From Empedobacter tilapiae (lineage in GTDB: Bacteria > Bacteroidota > Bacteroidia > Flavobacteriales > Weeksellaceae): 64,000 bases of DNA. The translations under genes were made by a program, and so were the position numbers. Shown here in pieces: positions 9,288 to 17,565 of the stretch. The notes beneath the pieces were generated by a model. That model saw only the letters and a list, made by a program, of their open reading frames with translations, had not been told where the DNA came from and ran no database searches. Location of the stretch: positions 1 to 64,000 of the forward strand of contig NZ_SRPE01000013.1 in assembly GCF_004785645.1 (NCBI RefSeq). Direction: 5' to 3'. The first letter of the stretch is position 1, and each line of letters starts with the position of its first letter.

Positions 9288-9785
9288 ATGAAAAAATTTA
9301 CTTATTTTTTAATGGTAACATTAGTTACTTTATTTACTTTTTCTTGTAGTAATGATGATGATTCTGGAAATGGAGATGTAAACAATCCTAAAAACTCTTA
9401 CTTAAAAGCAACAATTGATGGTAAAGAAAAAACTTTTAATACAATTGTTGTAAATAAAAAATATATTGAATATAATGATGGTGAAAAAGTTACACTATTA
9501 CAAGTAACAGCAAGTATTGATAATAATCCTACTGAAAAAATAACTTTTGCATTAAGAGAAGGTCAAATAGGTAGTGATGCATTAGGATATGACGGAGGAG
9601 ATATGTTTGCTTACTACAAAGATAATATTCATTATACTAATATGGCAATTGGAGATTTTTCATATATTATAAATAAAAACTCTGATAATAAAATTGAAGG
9701 AACTTTTAGTGGTTTATTATATAATAATTACAACTCTTCTGATTTCAAAGAATTCACAAAAGGAGAATTTAAAATTCAATATTAA
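9288..9785 (+). CDS. Small lipoprotein, probably surface-exposed
   Basis: This 165-residue protein has a clear SpII signal: MKKF, a hydrophobic core and the lipobox TFSC, giving a mature N terminus CSNDDDSG. The acidic DDD at positions +4 to +6 resembles the lipoprotein export signal described in Bacteroidota that sends lipoproteins to the cell surface, so surface display is a reasonable inference. The mature region (LKATIDGKEKTFN, later FAYYKDNIHY and a C-terminal KGEFKIQY) has the beta-rich look of DUF6252-like flavobacterial lipoproteins. It stands alone on the plus strand. The start at 9288 is the only one giving an intact signal peptide. Confidence 0.7.
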   Translation: MKKFTYFLMVTLVTLFTFSCSNDDDSGNGDVNNPKNSYLKATIDGKEKTFNTIVVNKKYIEYNDGEKVTLLQVTASIDNNPTEKITFALREGQIGSDALGYDGGDMFAYYKDNIHYTNMAIGDFSYIINKNSDNKIEGTFSGLLYNNYNSSDFKEFTKGEFKIQY

Positions 9786-9841
9786 TCTAATACTAATAAA
9801 AGCAATAAAAATACTATACTAAGAGAATTAATTCACTTTAT

Positions 9842-10147
9842 ATGAGAACACTATTTATATTAACTACTCTCTTTACCTTAGCGTTATCCTCTTGTAGTAC
9901 AAGTATCAAACACGATCGATTATTTACAGGGACGATTGTGAGAGATTGTACAGGAACTTACATTCGTGTTGATGATAAAGAAGATTATTTGATTTGTAAT
10001 GCTGAAATACTTTCTGAAAAAAAAGATGGTGAAGTGACAAGTGTTGTATATGATTATGAAAAAACATGCAAAGAGCTCGAAAATAAAGCAACTTGTATGA
10101 TGTATCATGAACATAAAGGATTGATTAGAATCAAAAAAATACATTAA
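9842..10147 (+). CDS. Small lipoprotein of unknown function
   Basis: This 101-residue protein begins with a lipoprotein signal (MRTLFILTTLFTLALSSC, lipobox LSSC). The mature part of about 84 residues contains four further cysteines (RDCTG, YLICNA, KTCKE, ATCMM), an even number that suggests two periplasmic disulfides. I do not recognise a family. The sequence TGTIVRDCTGTYIRVDDKEDYLICN has an OB- or SH3-like strand pattern, which is weak evidence only. A strong hairpin terminator follows the stop codon, so the lipoprotein gene ends its transcript. Confidence 0.65.
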   Translation: MRTLFILTTLFTLALSSCSTSIKHDRLFTGTIVRDCTGTYIRVDDKEDYLICNAEILSEKKDGEVTSVVYDYEKTCKELENKATCMMYHEHKGLIRIKKIH

Positions 10148-10153
10148 ATAAAA

Positions 10154-10180
10154 AAAACCACTCGTTGAGTGGTTTTGTTT
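10154..10180 (+). terminator. Intrinsic terminator after the small lipoprotein gene
   Basis: Stem AAAACCACTC (10154-10163) pairs with GAGTGGTTTT (10167-10176) around a GTT loop, followed by further T residues. It is perfect and can function in both directions. Confidence 0.85.
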
Positions 10181-10182
10181 TA

Positions 10183-10217
10183 GTTCTTATTCTTATTAAC
10201 AAAACGTGAATAAGAAC
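10183..10217. repeat. Inverted repeat in the intergenic region
   Basis: GTTCTTATTC (10183-10192) is the exact reverse complement of GAATAAGAAC (10208-10217), separated by 15 nt. It lies directly after the terminator of the plus-strand lipoprotein gene and 129 nt beyond the stop of the convergent YidR gene. No T run follows it on either strand, so it is not an obvious second terminator. Confidence 0.6.
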
Positions 10218-10345
10218 AAAGCAATCTAACTTTTTCTGTAAGTATAGATCTTAGGTTCGGTTAAGTATATGTACTAAATTTATAAATATTTTTTTTTGAG
10301 AACAAATCTTTTTTAAGTTTAATAAAAACTTTAACACTTCTAAAT

Positions 10346-11626
10346 TCAGAATATTATATCTAATCGAAAGATTTGAATAAACTTTTCATTAATATTATTT
10401 GCAACATATTGATTAAAATAGATTTTTTTTCTGTCATTAGAAAAATGAGGTATTCCTGTCAACTCATTATTGAAAAACCTAGAATCGTATAACAATTTAG
10501 ATTCTTTATTTAATAAATCTGAGCATATAATCCTTTTATCACTAAAGTAAACAGCATATCTCCCATCTATTGATAAGTTAAATGGAGATTCTATTGATTT
10601 TTCTAAAAAAGAATATTGACAAATTTCATTTGATACTAAGTCAACTCCAAATAACTGTCTTATACTAAACTGATCTTCCATCAAAAAATAGACAATTCTT
10701 CCATCAGGAGAAGAACGTAACCAATGACGCAAATTACTAATTCCTTTTTTAGTAAAAGTGACTCTTTCTTGAAAAATACAACTCGGTACATTTGGCAAAT
10801 TTGTATCTGTTCCTAATAAATTGTCATTTTCACTTAATATAATTTCATCAGGGATTTTGGCTACAAATATTTCTGTTTTTAAGTTTCCTTTTCCATCACG
10901 TACATTACCTTGAAAGGCAATATTATTTGTTGAATTTATCCAACATTCATCAAAAGCTTTCTCTATTTCATCGCTTCCATTTTTTGCATTTACCTCAACC
11001 TTAGAAATTATAATTGAAAACATTTCTCCAGAATTATTTTCCAATTTTTCATCTAATTCTACCTCTACTTTTCTTGGAAACATCATCCCAACAACGCGTT
11101 GATCTTTCACCAAAGAATTATACTTAGCTTCTTGCTCCAGAATATAATCGTTATAAGTAAAACTTATCCAATTCTTATCTTTTTTCCAAGAATGTGAATG
11201 CGTTCCTCCCCTTAAAGCTCCTTTTGTAAAAGGATATGTAATATTTCGAGCATCCATAAAAATAGGTATGTTAGAATATTTTAAATCAATTGCAACTCCT
11301 GTTCTTCTTGTAGCAGAATAATGATTAGATTTATTAGCATTTCTAATTCCATGAATAAATATAACCTTATCTTCTATTTGTGAAAAAGATGCAGCTCCTA
11401 CTCCTGGTCCAAATTTTGTTTGTTTTTTTGTTTGGTAAATAATTTCACTTTCAAAAGTTTGCGTATTCAATAAACAAATAGTTGATGTTTCACCAATTTT
11501 TGTATCATCATTTCGTGTATCGTAAACTAAAAACAATCCATTCTGAGATTCTATCTGATAGTGATGTAATGTGTGACCACAACTTTCAAAAGTCAATTGA
11601 ATAGGTTTACTTAATAGATTCTCCAT
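10346..11626 (-). CDS. yidR: YidR/DUF3748 family beta-propeller-like protein
   Basis: This 426-residue protein aligns by eye over its full length with Escherichia coli YidR (about 415 residues). Shared landmarks are the order FIHG, RRTGVAIDL, a NITYPFTKGALRGGTHSHSW segment, ISFTYND, the long GSDEIEKAFDECWI stretch, and the LRHWLRSSPDGRIVYFLM repeat near the C terminus. The C-terminal half has WD40/TolB-like four-strand repeats (for example SPDGRIVYFLM, SIDGRYAVYFSD and SNDRKKIYFNQ). There is no signal peptide, so a cytoplasmic location is likely. The biochemical role of the family is not established. A perfect 9-bp inverted repeat lies 35 nt upstream of the start and may be an operator. Confidence 0.8.
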   Translation of the reverse strand: MENLLSKPIQLTFESCGHTLHHYQIESQNGLFLVYDTRNDDTKIGETSTICLLNTQTFESEIIYQTKKQTKFGPGVGAASFSQIEDKVIFIHGIRNANKSNHYSATRRTGVAIDLKYSNIPIFMDARNITYPFTKGALRGGTHSHSWKKDKNWISFTYNDYILEQEAKYNSLVKDQRVVGMMFPRKVEVELDEKLENNSGEMFSIIISKVEVNAKNGSDEIEKAFDECWINSTNNIAFQGNVRDGKGNLKTEIFVAKIPDEIILSENDNLLGTDTNLPNVPSCIFQERVTFTKKGISNLRHWLRSSPDGRIVYFLMEDQFSIRQLFGVDLVSNEICQYSFLEKSIESPFNLSIDGRYAVYFSDKRIICSDLLNKESKLLYDSRFFNNELTGIPHFSNDRKKIYFNQYVANNINEKFIQIFRLDIIF

Positions 11627-11660
11627 ATAAATACATTGAGAAGTAAAAGTAAAAAATCCT

Positions 11661-11682
11661 TTACTATTAATGATAATAGTAA
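11661..11682 (-). promoter_or_regulatory. Inverted repeat upstream of yidR, possible operator
   Basis: TTACTATTA (11661-11669) and TAATAGTAA (11674-11682) form a perfect 9-bp inverted repeat with a 4-nt centre, located 35 nt upstream of the yidR start. The short symmetrical spacing is operator-like; no regulator gene is adjacent. It could also be a leader hairpin. Confidence 0.4.
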
Positions 11683-11792
11683 TTCTGTCAAAACTTTGTT
11701 TTTTTTTTAGAAAGAGTTATATCATTAACAAAATAATTATTTCAAATCCATATGCATAAAAACAATACCTTCGTTGTTCACAAGTAATAAGA

Positions 11793-13127
11793 ATGCATTC
11801 AATTTTAATCATAGACGATGAAACAAAAATCAGAACACTCCTAGCTCGAATTCTCGAATTAGAAGGTTTTGAAATACATCAAGCTGAAGATTTAAAATCA
11901 GGGCTTAAGAAAATTAAAACACTTTCTCCTGAAATTATTTTATGTGATGTAAAATTACCTGATGGAAATGGTGTTGAGTTTGCAAAAGAAGTTAAAGAAA
12001 AATTTCCTTTGATAGAAATTATTCTGCTTACAGCTTATGGAAATATTCCTGATGGCGTTCAAGCCATTAAAAACGGAGCATTTGATTATATTACAAAAGG
12101 GGATGATAACAATCGTATTTTACCTTTGTTGTATAGAGCTTTGGATCGTGTGAAATACAATAAAGAGAATGAAGTTTCTCAAGAAACGACATCAACAAAA
12201 TTAGACAGTAATTTATTATTGGGTAAATCTCCAATTTTTGAACAAGCTTTACAATTAGCTCAAAAAGTTGCACCTACAAATGCTACCGTTCTTTTAACGG
12301 GTGAAACAGGTACTGGAAAAGAAGTTTTTGCAACAGCTATACATCAATCAAGTTTGCGTAAAGACCAGAATTTTGTTGCTATTAACTGTTCAGCTTTTAG
12401 TAAAGACTTATTAGAAAGTGAATTATTTGGTCATAAAGCAGGTGCGTTTACAGGCGCAATGAAAGATCAAAAAGGCTTGTTTGAAGAAGCACATTCAGGA
12501 ACTATTTTTTTAGATGAAATTGGCGAAATGGCGTTGGATTTACAGGCAAAATTATTGCGTGTTTTAGAATCGGGTGAATTTATTAAAATTGGCGAAACTA
12601 AACCTACAAAAGTTGATGTACGAATTATTGCAGCCACTAACCGAAATTTGGAAAAGGAAATTGCTAACGGAACATTTCGCGAAGATTTATTTTACCGAAT
12701 TTCTGTGTTCCATATCGAGTTACCTTCTTTACGTGAACGCGCTTCTGATATCGAATTAATCGTGAATCAGTTTATAAAACACTTTAATCATTATTATCAA
12801 AAAAATATAAAATCTATCAATCAAGAAGCTTTACTTTTTCTAAAAAAATATTCGTGGCCAGGAAATATTCGTGAATTAAAAAATACTATCGAACGTGCTA
12901 TTATTTTGTCGGAAAATGAAGAACTTTCCACAAATGATTTTCCTTCGTTTATTCAAACAAGCGAAATTGATCAGAACGAAAATTCATTAGAATTAGCTTT
13001 AATGGAAAAAAAACATATTCAGAAAGTTTTAAAATTTACAAAAGGTAACAAAACAAAAACGGCAGAATTATTAGGTATTGGCTTAACAACACTTTATCGA
13101 AAAATAGCCGAATATAAACTGAATTAA
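11793..13127 (+). CDS. Sigma-54-dependent response regulator of the Kdp locus
   Basis: This 444-residue NtrC-type activator has three parts. The receiver domain (1-120) has the acidic pocket DDE at 8-10 and the phosphorylated aspartate D52 in CDVKLPD. The AAA+ domain (about 140-370) has Walker A GETGTGKE, the sigma-54 contact loop GAFTGA and the arginine-finger regions. The C-terminal Fis-type helix-turn-helix is KTKTAELLGIGLTTLYRKI. Its place directly before the kdp genes, and the split KdpD kinase at their end, indicate that it replaces the OmpR-type KdpE as potassium-responsive regulator. It has its own terminator, so kdp is transcribed separately. A weak -7-like box TACCTTCG lies at 11766-11773. 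Confidence 0.92.
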   Translation: MHSILIIDDETKIRTLLARILELEGFEIHQAEDLKSGLKKIKTLSPEIILCDVKLPDGNGVEFAKEVKEKFPLIEIILLTAYGNIPDGVQAIKNGAFDYITKGDDNNRILPLLYRALDRVKYNKENEVSQETTSTKLDSNLLLGKSPIFEQALQLAQKVAPTNATVLLTGETGTGKEVFATAIHQSSLRKDQNFVAINCSAFSKDLLESELFGHKAGAFTGAMKDQKGLFEEAHSGTIFLDEIGEMALDLQAKLLRVLESGEFIKIGETKPTKVDVRIIAATNRNLEKEIANGTFREDLFYRISVFHIELPSLRERASDIELIVNQFIKHFNHYYQKNIKSINQEALLFLKKYSWPGNIRELKNTIERAIILSENEELSTNDFPSFIQTSEIDQNENSLELALMEKKHIQKVLKFTKGNKTKTAELLGIGLTTLYRKIAEYKLN

Positions 13128-13155
13128 TATAAAATACTTTATCATAATGAAAATG

Positions 13156-13182
13156 AACCCTTCCAAAATGGAAGGGTTTTTT
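13156..13182 (+). terminator. Intrinsic terminator after the sigma-54 activator gene
   Basis: A 10-bp perfect stem, AACCCTTCCA (13156-13165) with TGGAAGGGTT (13169-13178), has an AAA loop and a following T run. It separates the regulator transcript from the kdp operon. Confidence 0.9.
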
Positions 13183-13248
13183 ATTTGAGTAAAAATCTAT
13201 AAAAACATAACGTATTGATTTTGTTTCGTCTAATTAATTCTAATTGCT

Positions 13249-13265
13249 TTGGCATTTTGATTGGC
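13249..13265 (+). promoter_or_regulatory. Candidate sigma-54 (-24/-12) promoter of the kdp operon
   Basis: TTGGCA at 13249-13254 matches the -24 element and TTGGC at 13261-13265 lies at the -12 position. The match to TGGCA(C/T)-N5-TTGC is good at -24. At -12 it reads TTGG at exact spacing, or has GC one base too far, so it is imperfect. It lies 30 nt before the first ORF of the operon and just downstream of the gene for a GAFTGA-containing activator, which makes it attractive. Confidence 0.5.
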
Positions 13266-13294
13266 TTATGTAGAGAAATTTAAAAATCTACAAA

Positions 13295-13585
13295 ATGAAA
13301 ATGAAACAAACGATTTCATTAGATGAAGTCAAAGAACTTAAAAGTAAAGTACTGCAAAACATTTTAGATAATAATCCAGCACGTGTAAAACAGCTATGTT
13401 ATAGTGTAGGAAAATTGTTTTCAAAAACAAATGATTTGGGTAAAACATACATCAATAATCTGTTTATACTACCCGTTACTTTGATGATTGAAGCGGATTT
13501 CAAAAACCGAAAACAATTTTTGAATTTGTTTCCAATGAATTTGAAATCAGAATATGTTAAACAAATTTATCATTCAGGAATATGA
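13295..13585 (+). CDS. Small soluble protein leading the kdp operon
   Basis: I do not recognise this 96-residue cytoplasmic protein, but its position as first gene behind the candidate sigma-54 promoter suggests a Kdp-related role. It is helical and basic (ISLDEVKELKSKVLQNILD, then PARVKQLCYSVGKLFSKTND and KTYINNLFILPVTLMIEADF). There is no signal peptide and no membrane helix. Its stop codon overlaps the start of the next mini-ORF (ATGA at 13582-13585), so translation is coupled. Either the start at 13295 or the Met two codons later could be used. It may be an accessory or regulatory subunit; no function is claimed. Confidence 0.65.
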   Translation: MKMKQTISLDEVKELKSKVLQNILDNNPARVKQLCYSVGKLFSKTNDLGKTYINNLFILPVTLMIEADFKNRKQFLNLFPMNLKSEYVKQIYHSGI

Positions 13586-13665
13586 TAACAATTGTATTAC
13601 TATTAGCTGGGATTTTATGTTTTGGAGTATTCTTCAAATCCATTGACTTTTTTGATAATATATAA
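13582..13665 (+). CDS. 27-residue single-helix membrane mini-protein in the kdp operon
   Basis: This mini-ORF starts with an ATGA overlap on the preceding gene and encodes a hydrophobic helix, MITIVLLLAGILCFGVFF, followed by a polar tail ending FFDNI. It is too short for routine gene calling. The coupling to its neighbours and the absence of in-frame interruption support translation. Its size and single helix resemble KdpF, but the true KdpF signature is in the next ORF, so this would be a second small Kdp-associated membrane peptide of unknown role. Confidence 0.5.
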   Translation: MITIVLLLAGILCFGVFFKSIDFFDNI

Positions 13666-13674
13666 TTCTTCATC

Positions 13675-13752
13675 ATGATTTTCTTATTACTCATCGCCAT
13701 TGCCTTGTTTGTATACTTGGTATATGTGCTATTAAAACCCGAAAAATTTTAA
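13675..13752 (+). CDS. kdpF: KdpF, small subunit of the potassium-transporting ATPase
   Basis: This 25-residue membrane peptide begins MIFLLLIAIALFVYLVYVLL and ends KPEKF. The ending (Y-x-x-Y-x-L-L-x-P-E-x-F) is the hallmark of KdpF, which lies along KdpA and stabilises the KdpFABC complex in the inner membrane. It sits 18 nt before kdpA and 9 nt after another mini-ORF, in the normal kdpF-A-B-C order. It is below usual ORF length cut-offs. Confidence 0.85.
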   Translation: MIFLLLIAIALFVYLVYVLLKPEKF

Positions 13753-13770
13753 ACTTAATTATTCGTAAAA

Positions 13771-15465
13771 ATGAATTCAGAAATATTTGGCGTTATCGTA
13801 CAATTTTTAGTTGCGATCGCTCTTTCCATTCCGTTAGGAAATTATATTGCACGTGTTTATCTCAATAAACCAACTTTTTTAGACCGATTAATTTCCCCAA
13901 TAGAAAAGTTGTTATTCAAAATATCAGGTATCAATTCAGAGGAACAGATGAATTGGAAACAACATTTAAGTGCATTGTTAACGATTAATTTGATATGGTT
14001 TATCATTGGATTTATCCTATTAATGACACAAGGTTTGTTGCCTTTTAATCCAGATAAAAATCCAAGTATGAGCCCTGATTTGGCTTTCAATACGATTATT
14101 TCGTTTGTGGTTAATTGTAATTTACAACACTATTCAGGAGAAACAGGCGTAAGTTATTTAGCACAATTATGGCTGATGTTTTTACAATTTGTGAGTGCAG
14201 CAACCGGTATGGCAGCAGCAGTGACATTATTTGAAGCTTTTCGACAAAAAACAACGACAACTTTAGGTAATTTTTATACCTATTTCATCAAATCTATTAC
14301 GCGTATTTTATTGCCATTATGTGTAATTGTATCATCAATCTTGATTTTTCAAGGAACTCCAATGACATTTGAAGGAAAAGAGGAGATGATGACTTTAGAA
14401 GGAAATAAAGTAGAAGTTTCTCGAGGACCTGCAGCAGCTTTTATAGCCATAAAACATCTAGGAACAAATGGCGGCGGATTCTTTGGTACCAACTCAGCAC
14501 ACCCATTCGAAAACCCAACATATATAAGTAATATGACGGAAATGATTGCACAAATGCTGATTCCATTGGCCATGTTATTTGCCTTTGGCGTTTATACCAA
14601 TCGAAGAAAATTCGCTTGGATGATGTTTAGTGTAATGACTGTAGGCTTTCTATGTTTAACGATTCCGAATGTTTACATGGAATCGCAAGGAAATCCAATG
14701 ATTGAAAGACTCGGTATTGATAATTCATTAGGTGCAATGGAAGGTAAAGAAGTTCGAATTGGTTCTGCAACTTCAGGATTTTGGAGCATCGCAACAACCG
14801 TTATTTCTACAGGTTCAGTCAATTCTATGCACGATAGTACAATGACATTATCTGGAATGAATGAATTGTTAGCTATGATGATCAACAGTGTTTATGGAGG
14901 CGTGGGAGTTGGTATTTTGAACTTCTTTGTATTTGTAATTTTAGCGGTGTTTATTAGTGGTTTAATGGTGGGTAGAACACCTGAAATTTTCGGTAAAAAA
15001 ATAGAAGCCAAAGAAATGAAAATCGCCATGATGATTACACTTTTACATCCTTTTTTGATTTTAGTAGGAACAGCTTTGGCTGCTGGAATACCAAGTGAAA
15101 CATTATCAACCTTAAACAACTCTTCGTATCATGGATTTAGTGAAATGTTATATGAATTTACTTCATCTGCTGCAAACAATGGTTCTGGTTTTGAAGGATT
15201 AGAAGACAACACTCCTTTTTGGAATATAGCAACTGGTTTTGTATTGATTTTAGGACGATTCTTACCTATAATTGGTCCTGTTGCAATCGCAGGATTATTA
15301 GCAAAAAAACATTTTGTTCCAGAAGGTTCAGGAACTTTAGCAACCGATACAGCTACTTTTGGAAGTATTGTTTTTGCCATCATCTTAATTGTTGCAGCCT
15401 TAGCATTTTTTCCTGCTTTAACCTTAGGTCCCATTGCTGATTATTTTTCAACTCCAAAATTTTAG
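13771..15465 (+). CDS. kdpA: Potassium-transporting ATPase channel subunit KdpA
   Basis: This 564-residue polytopic protein is the potassium-selective subunit of the high-affinity KdpFABC pump. It has the family's roughly ten membrane helices and four selectivity-filter-like loops. Readable landmarks are VNCNLQHYSGETG (about residues 110-122), HLGTNGGGFFGTNSAHPFEN (about 230-248) and SAANNGSGFEGL (about 468-480). The length matches the family (about 557-570). It is preceded by kdpF and followed after 3 nt by kdpB. The N terminus begins directly with a helix without a cleavable signal, as usual for KdpA. Confidence 0.97.
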   Translation: MNSEIFGVIVQFLVAIALSIPLGNYIARVYLNKPTFLDRLISPIEKLLFKISGINSEEQMNWKQHLSALLTINLIWFIIGFILLMTQGLLPFNPDKNPSMSPDLAFNTIISFVVNCNLQHYSGETGVSYLAQLWLMFLQFVSAATGMAAAVTLFEAFRQKTTTTLGNFYTYFIKSITRILLPLCVIVSSILIFQGTPMTFEGKEEMMTLEGNKVEVSRGPAAAFIAIKHLGTNGGGFFGTNSAHPFENPTYISNMTEMIAQMLIPLAMLFAFGVYTNRRKFAWMMFSVMTVGFLCLTIPNVYMESQGNPMIERLGIDNSLGAMEGKEVRIGSATSGFWSIATTVISTGSVNSMHDSTMTLSGMNELLAMMINSVYGGVGVGILNFFVFVILAVFISGLMVGRTPEIFGKKIEAKEMKIAMMITLLHPFLILVGTALAAGIPSETLSTLNNSSYHGFSEMLYEFTSSAANNGSGFEGLEDNTPFWNIATGFVLILGRFLPIIGPVAIAGLLAKKHFVPEGSGTLATDTATFGSIVFAIILIVAALAFFPALTLGPIADYFSTPKF

Positions 15466-15468
15466 AAA

Positions 15469-17484
15469 ATGACACGAGAAAATAAAACCAATTTATTTGA
15501 AAAAACATTGGTACAAACAGCTTTCAAAGAAGCTTTCATCAAACTAAATCCAGCAACTTTATATAAAAACCCTGTCATGTTTGCTGTAGAAATTGGAACT
15601 GCAATTATGTTAGGAGTTTGCTTTTGGATTCTTTTAGGTGAAACATCTCAAGGTAGTTTTGGGTATAATTTTTCAATTTTCATCTTACTCCTTTTTACAT
15701 TATTATTTGCCAATTTTGCTGAAGCAATTGCTGAAGCAAGAGGAAAAGCTCAAGCCGACAGTTTACGTAAAACACGAGAAGAAACGCCTGCAAAATTAGA
15801 AAATGGAGAAACGATTTCATCCTCTGCTCTAATCAAAGATATGATTTTCATCTGTGAAGCTGGAGATATAATTCCAACAGATGGTGAAATAATAGAAGGT
15901 TTAGCAACGATCGACGAAAGTGCTATTACAGGAGAAAGCGCGCCTGTAATTCGTGAAGCTGGAGGTGATAAAAGTTCGGTTACTGGAGGAACAAAAGTTC
16001 TTTCGGATCGAATTAAAGTCAAAGTTACGACGCAACCAGGAGAAAGTTTTTTAGATAAAATGATTGCATTAGTTGAAGGTGCAAATCGTCAGAAATCACC
16101 AAATGAAATTGCTTTAACCATTTTATTAGCTGCTTTTACATTAGTATTTGTCATAGTTATGGTTACCCTAAAACCATTCGCTGATTATGCAAATGTTCCC
16201 ATTACCATTGGCGCTTTAATCTCATTATTTGTATGCTTAATTCCAACCACTATCGGAGGTTTATTATCCGCAATCGGAATTGCTGGAATGGATAGAGCTT
16301 TGCGGGCAAATGTCATTACAAAAAGTGGAAAAGCAGTAGAAACAGCGGGCGATATAGATGTTTTATTATTGGATAAAACAGGAACTATTACAATCGGGAA
16401 TCGCAAAGTAACAGCTTTATATCCTGCTATTAGAGTACAAATGGAAACTTTAGAAAAAGCGGCAGTTCTTAGTTCGATGAGTGATGAAACGCCAGAAGGA
16501 AAATCAATTATAGAATTAGTTCAGATAGATCCATTAAAATACGCAATTCAACATCCTATTTTCATCAATTTTAGCGCAGAAACACGTTGTTCAGGAATTG
16601 ATTTTGATCAAATCCGTATTCGAAAAGGAGCTGTAGATGCTATCAAAAATTTGGTTGAAAATGCTGGAAATACTTTTCCGAACGAAATTCAAATGAAAGC
16701 TAATGAAATTGCTCAAAATGGAGGAACACCTTTAGTTGTTTCTCAAAATGAACAAGTTTTAGGAGTTATCGAACTACAAGATATTATTAAACCTGGAATT
16801 CAAGAACGCTTTGCTCGTTTACGCAAAATGGGAATCAAAACGGTTATGGTAACAGGTGATAATCCTATGACTGCAAAATTTATCGCAGAAAAAGCAGGGG
16901 TAGATGATTTTATTGCGGAAGCAAAGCCGGAAGATAAAATGAATTACATCAAAAAAGAACAAACCGAAGGTCGTTTGGTTGCGATGATGGGCGATGGTAC
17001 AAATGACGCTCCTGCTCTAGCCCAAGCTAATGTTGGTGTAGCGATGAATAGTGGTACGCAAGCAGCAAAAGAAGCCGGAAATATGGTGGATTTAGATAAT
17101 GATCCAACCAAATTAATTGAAGTTGTTGAAATCGGAAAACAATTATTAATGACGCGTGGAACCTTAACAACCTTTAGTATTGCCAACGATGTAGCAAAAT
17201 ATTTTGCCATCATACCCGCTTTATTTATTACAGCAATTCCAGCTTTACAAGGATTAAACATCATGAATTTACATAGTCCCGAAACTGCTATTTTATCGGC
17301 TGTTATTTTCAATGCGATTATTATTCCTTTCTTGATTCCATTAGCATTAAAAGGTGTTCCATACAAACCAATTGGAGCAAGTGCACTTTTGAGAAGAAAT
17401 TTACTGATTTATGGAATTGGAGGAATCATCGTTCCATTTATCGGGATAAAACTAATCGACATCTTTATTTCCATATTTTTTTAA
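15469..17484 (+). CDS. kdpB: Potassium-transporting ATPase ATP-binding subunit KdpB
   Basis: This 671-residue P-type ATPase energises potassium import through KdpA. The actuator motif TGES is at about residues 154-157, the phosphorylated aspartate in DKTGTIT at about 302, and the nucleotide-binding and hinge motifs ([36 protein letters not shown]) follow. The membrane helix with the KdpB-type [14 protein letters not shown] segment carries the conserved ion-path proline region. The length matches the family (about 680). A stem-loop lies between this gene and kdpC, the only gap of any size within kdpABC. Confidence 0.97.
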   Translation: MTRENKTNLFEKTLVQTAFKEAFIKLNPATLYKNPVMFAVEIGTAIMLGVCFWILLGETSQGSFGYNFSIFILLLFTLLFANFAEAIAEARGKAQADSLRKTREETPAKLENGETISSSALIKDMIFICEAGDIIPTDGEIIEGLATIDESAITGESAPVIREAGGDKSSVTGGTKVLSDRIKVKVTTQPGESFLDKMIALVEGANRQKSPNEIALTILLAAFTLVFVIVMVTLKPFADYANVPITIGALISLFVCLIPTTIGGLLSAIGIAGMDRALRANVITKSGKAVETAGDIDVLLLDKTGTITIGNRKVTALYPAIRVQMETLEKAAVLSSMSDETPEGKSIIELVQIDPLKYAIQHPIFINFSAETRCSGIDFDQIRIRKGAVDAIKNLVENAGNTFPNEIQMKANEIAQNGGTPLVVSQNEQVLGVIELQDIIKPGIQERFARLRKMGIKTVMVTGDNPMTAKFIAEKAGVDDFIAEAKPEDKMNYIKKEQTEGRLVAMMGDGTNDAPALAQANVGVAMNSGTQAAKEAGNMVDLDNDPTKLIEVVEIGKQLLMTRGTLTTFSIANDVAKYFAIIPALFITAIPALQGLNIMNLHSPETAILSAVIFNAIIIPFLIPLALKGVPYKPIGASALLRRNLLIYGIGGIIVPFIGIKLIDIFISIFF

Positions 17485-17496
17485 TTAATGTAATGA

Positions 17497-17543
17497 GCTG
17501 TTTTGAAGGAGTTCAATATTCTATTAATAAAATTCAAAACAGC
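17497..17543 (+). repeat. Inverted repeat between kdpB and kdpC
   Basis: GCTGTTTTGAA (17497-17507) is the exact reverse complement of TTCAAAACAGC (17533-17543), with a 25-nt loop. It fills the 81-nt kdpB-kdpC gap. It lacks a T run, so it is more likely an mRNA-processing or stabilising stem than a terminator. Confidence 0.6.
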
Positions 17544-17565
17544 AAATTTTTAAAACTAATTCAAA

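Noticed and set aside
13857-17366. Several antisense ORFs within kdpA and kdpB (for example 13857-14090, 15129-15434 and 16944-17366)
   Set aside because: These are reverse-frame shadows of well-conserved coding sequence, with proline/serine-rich translations and no start context.
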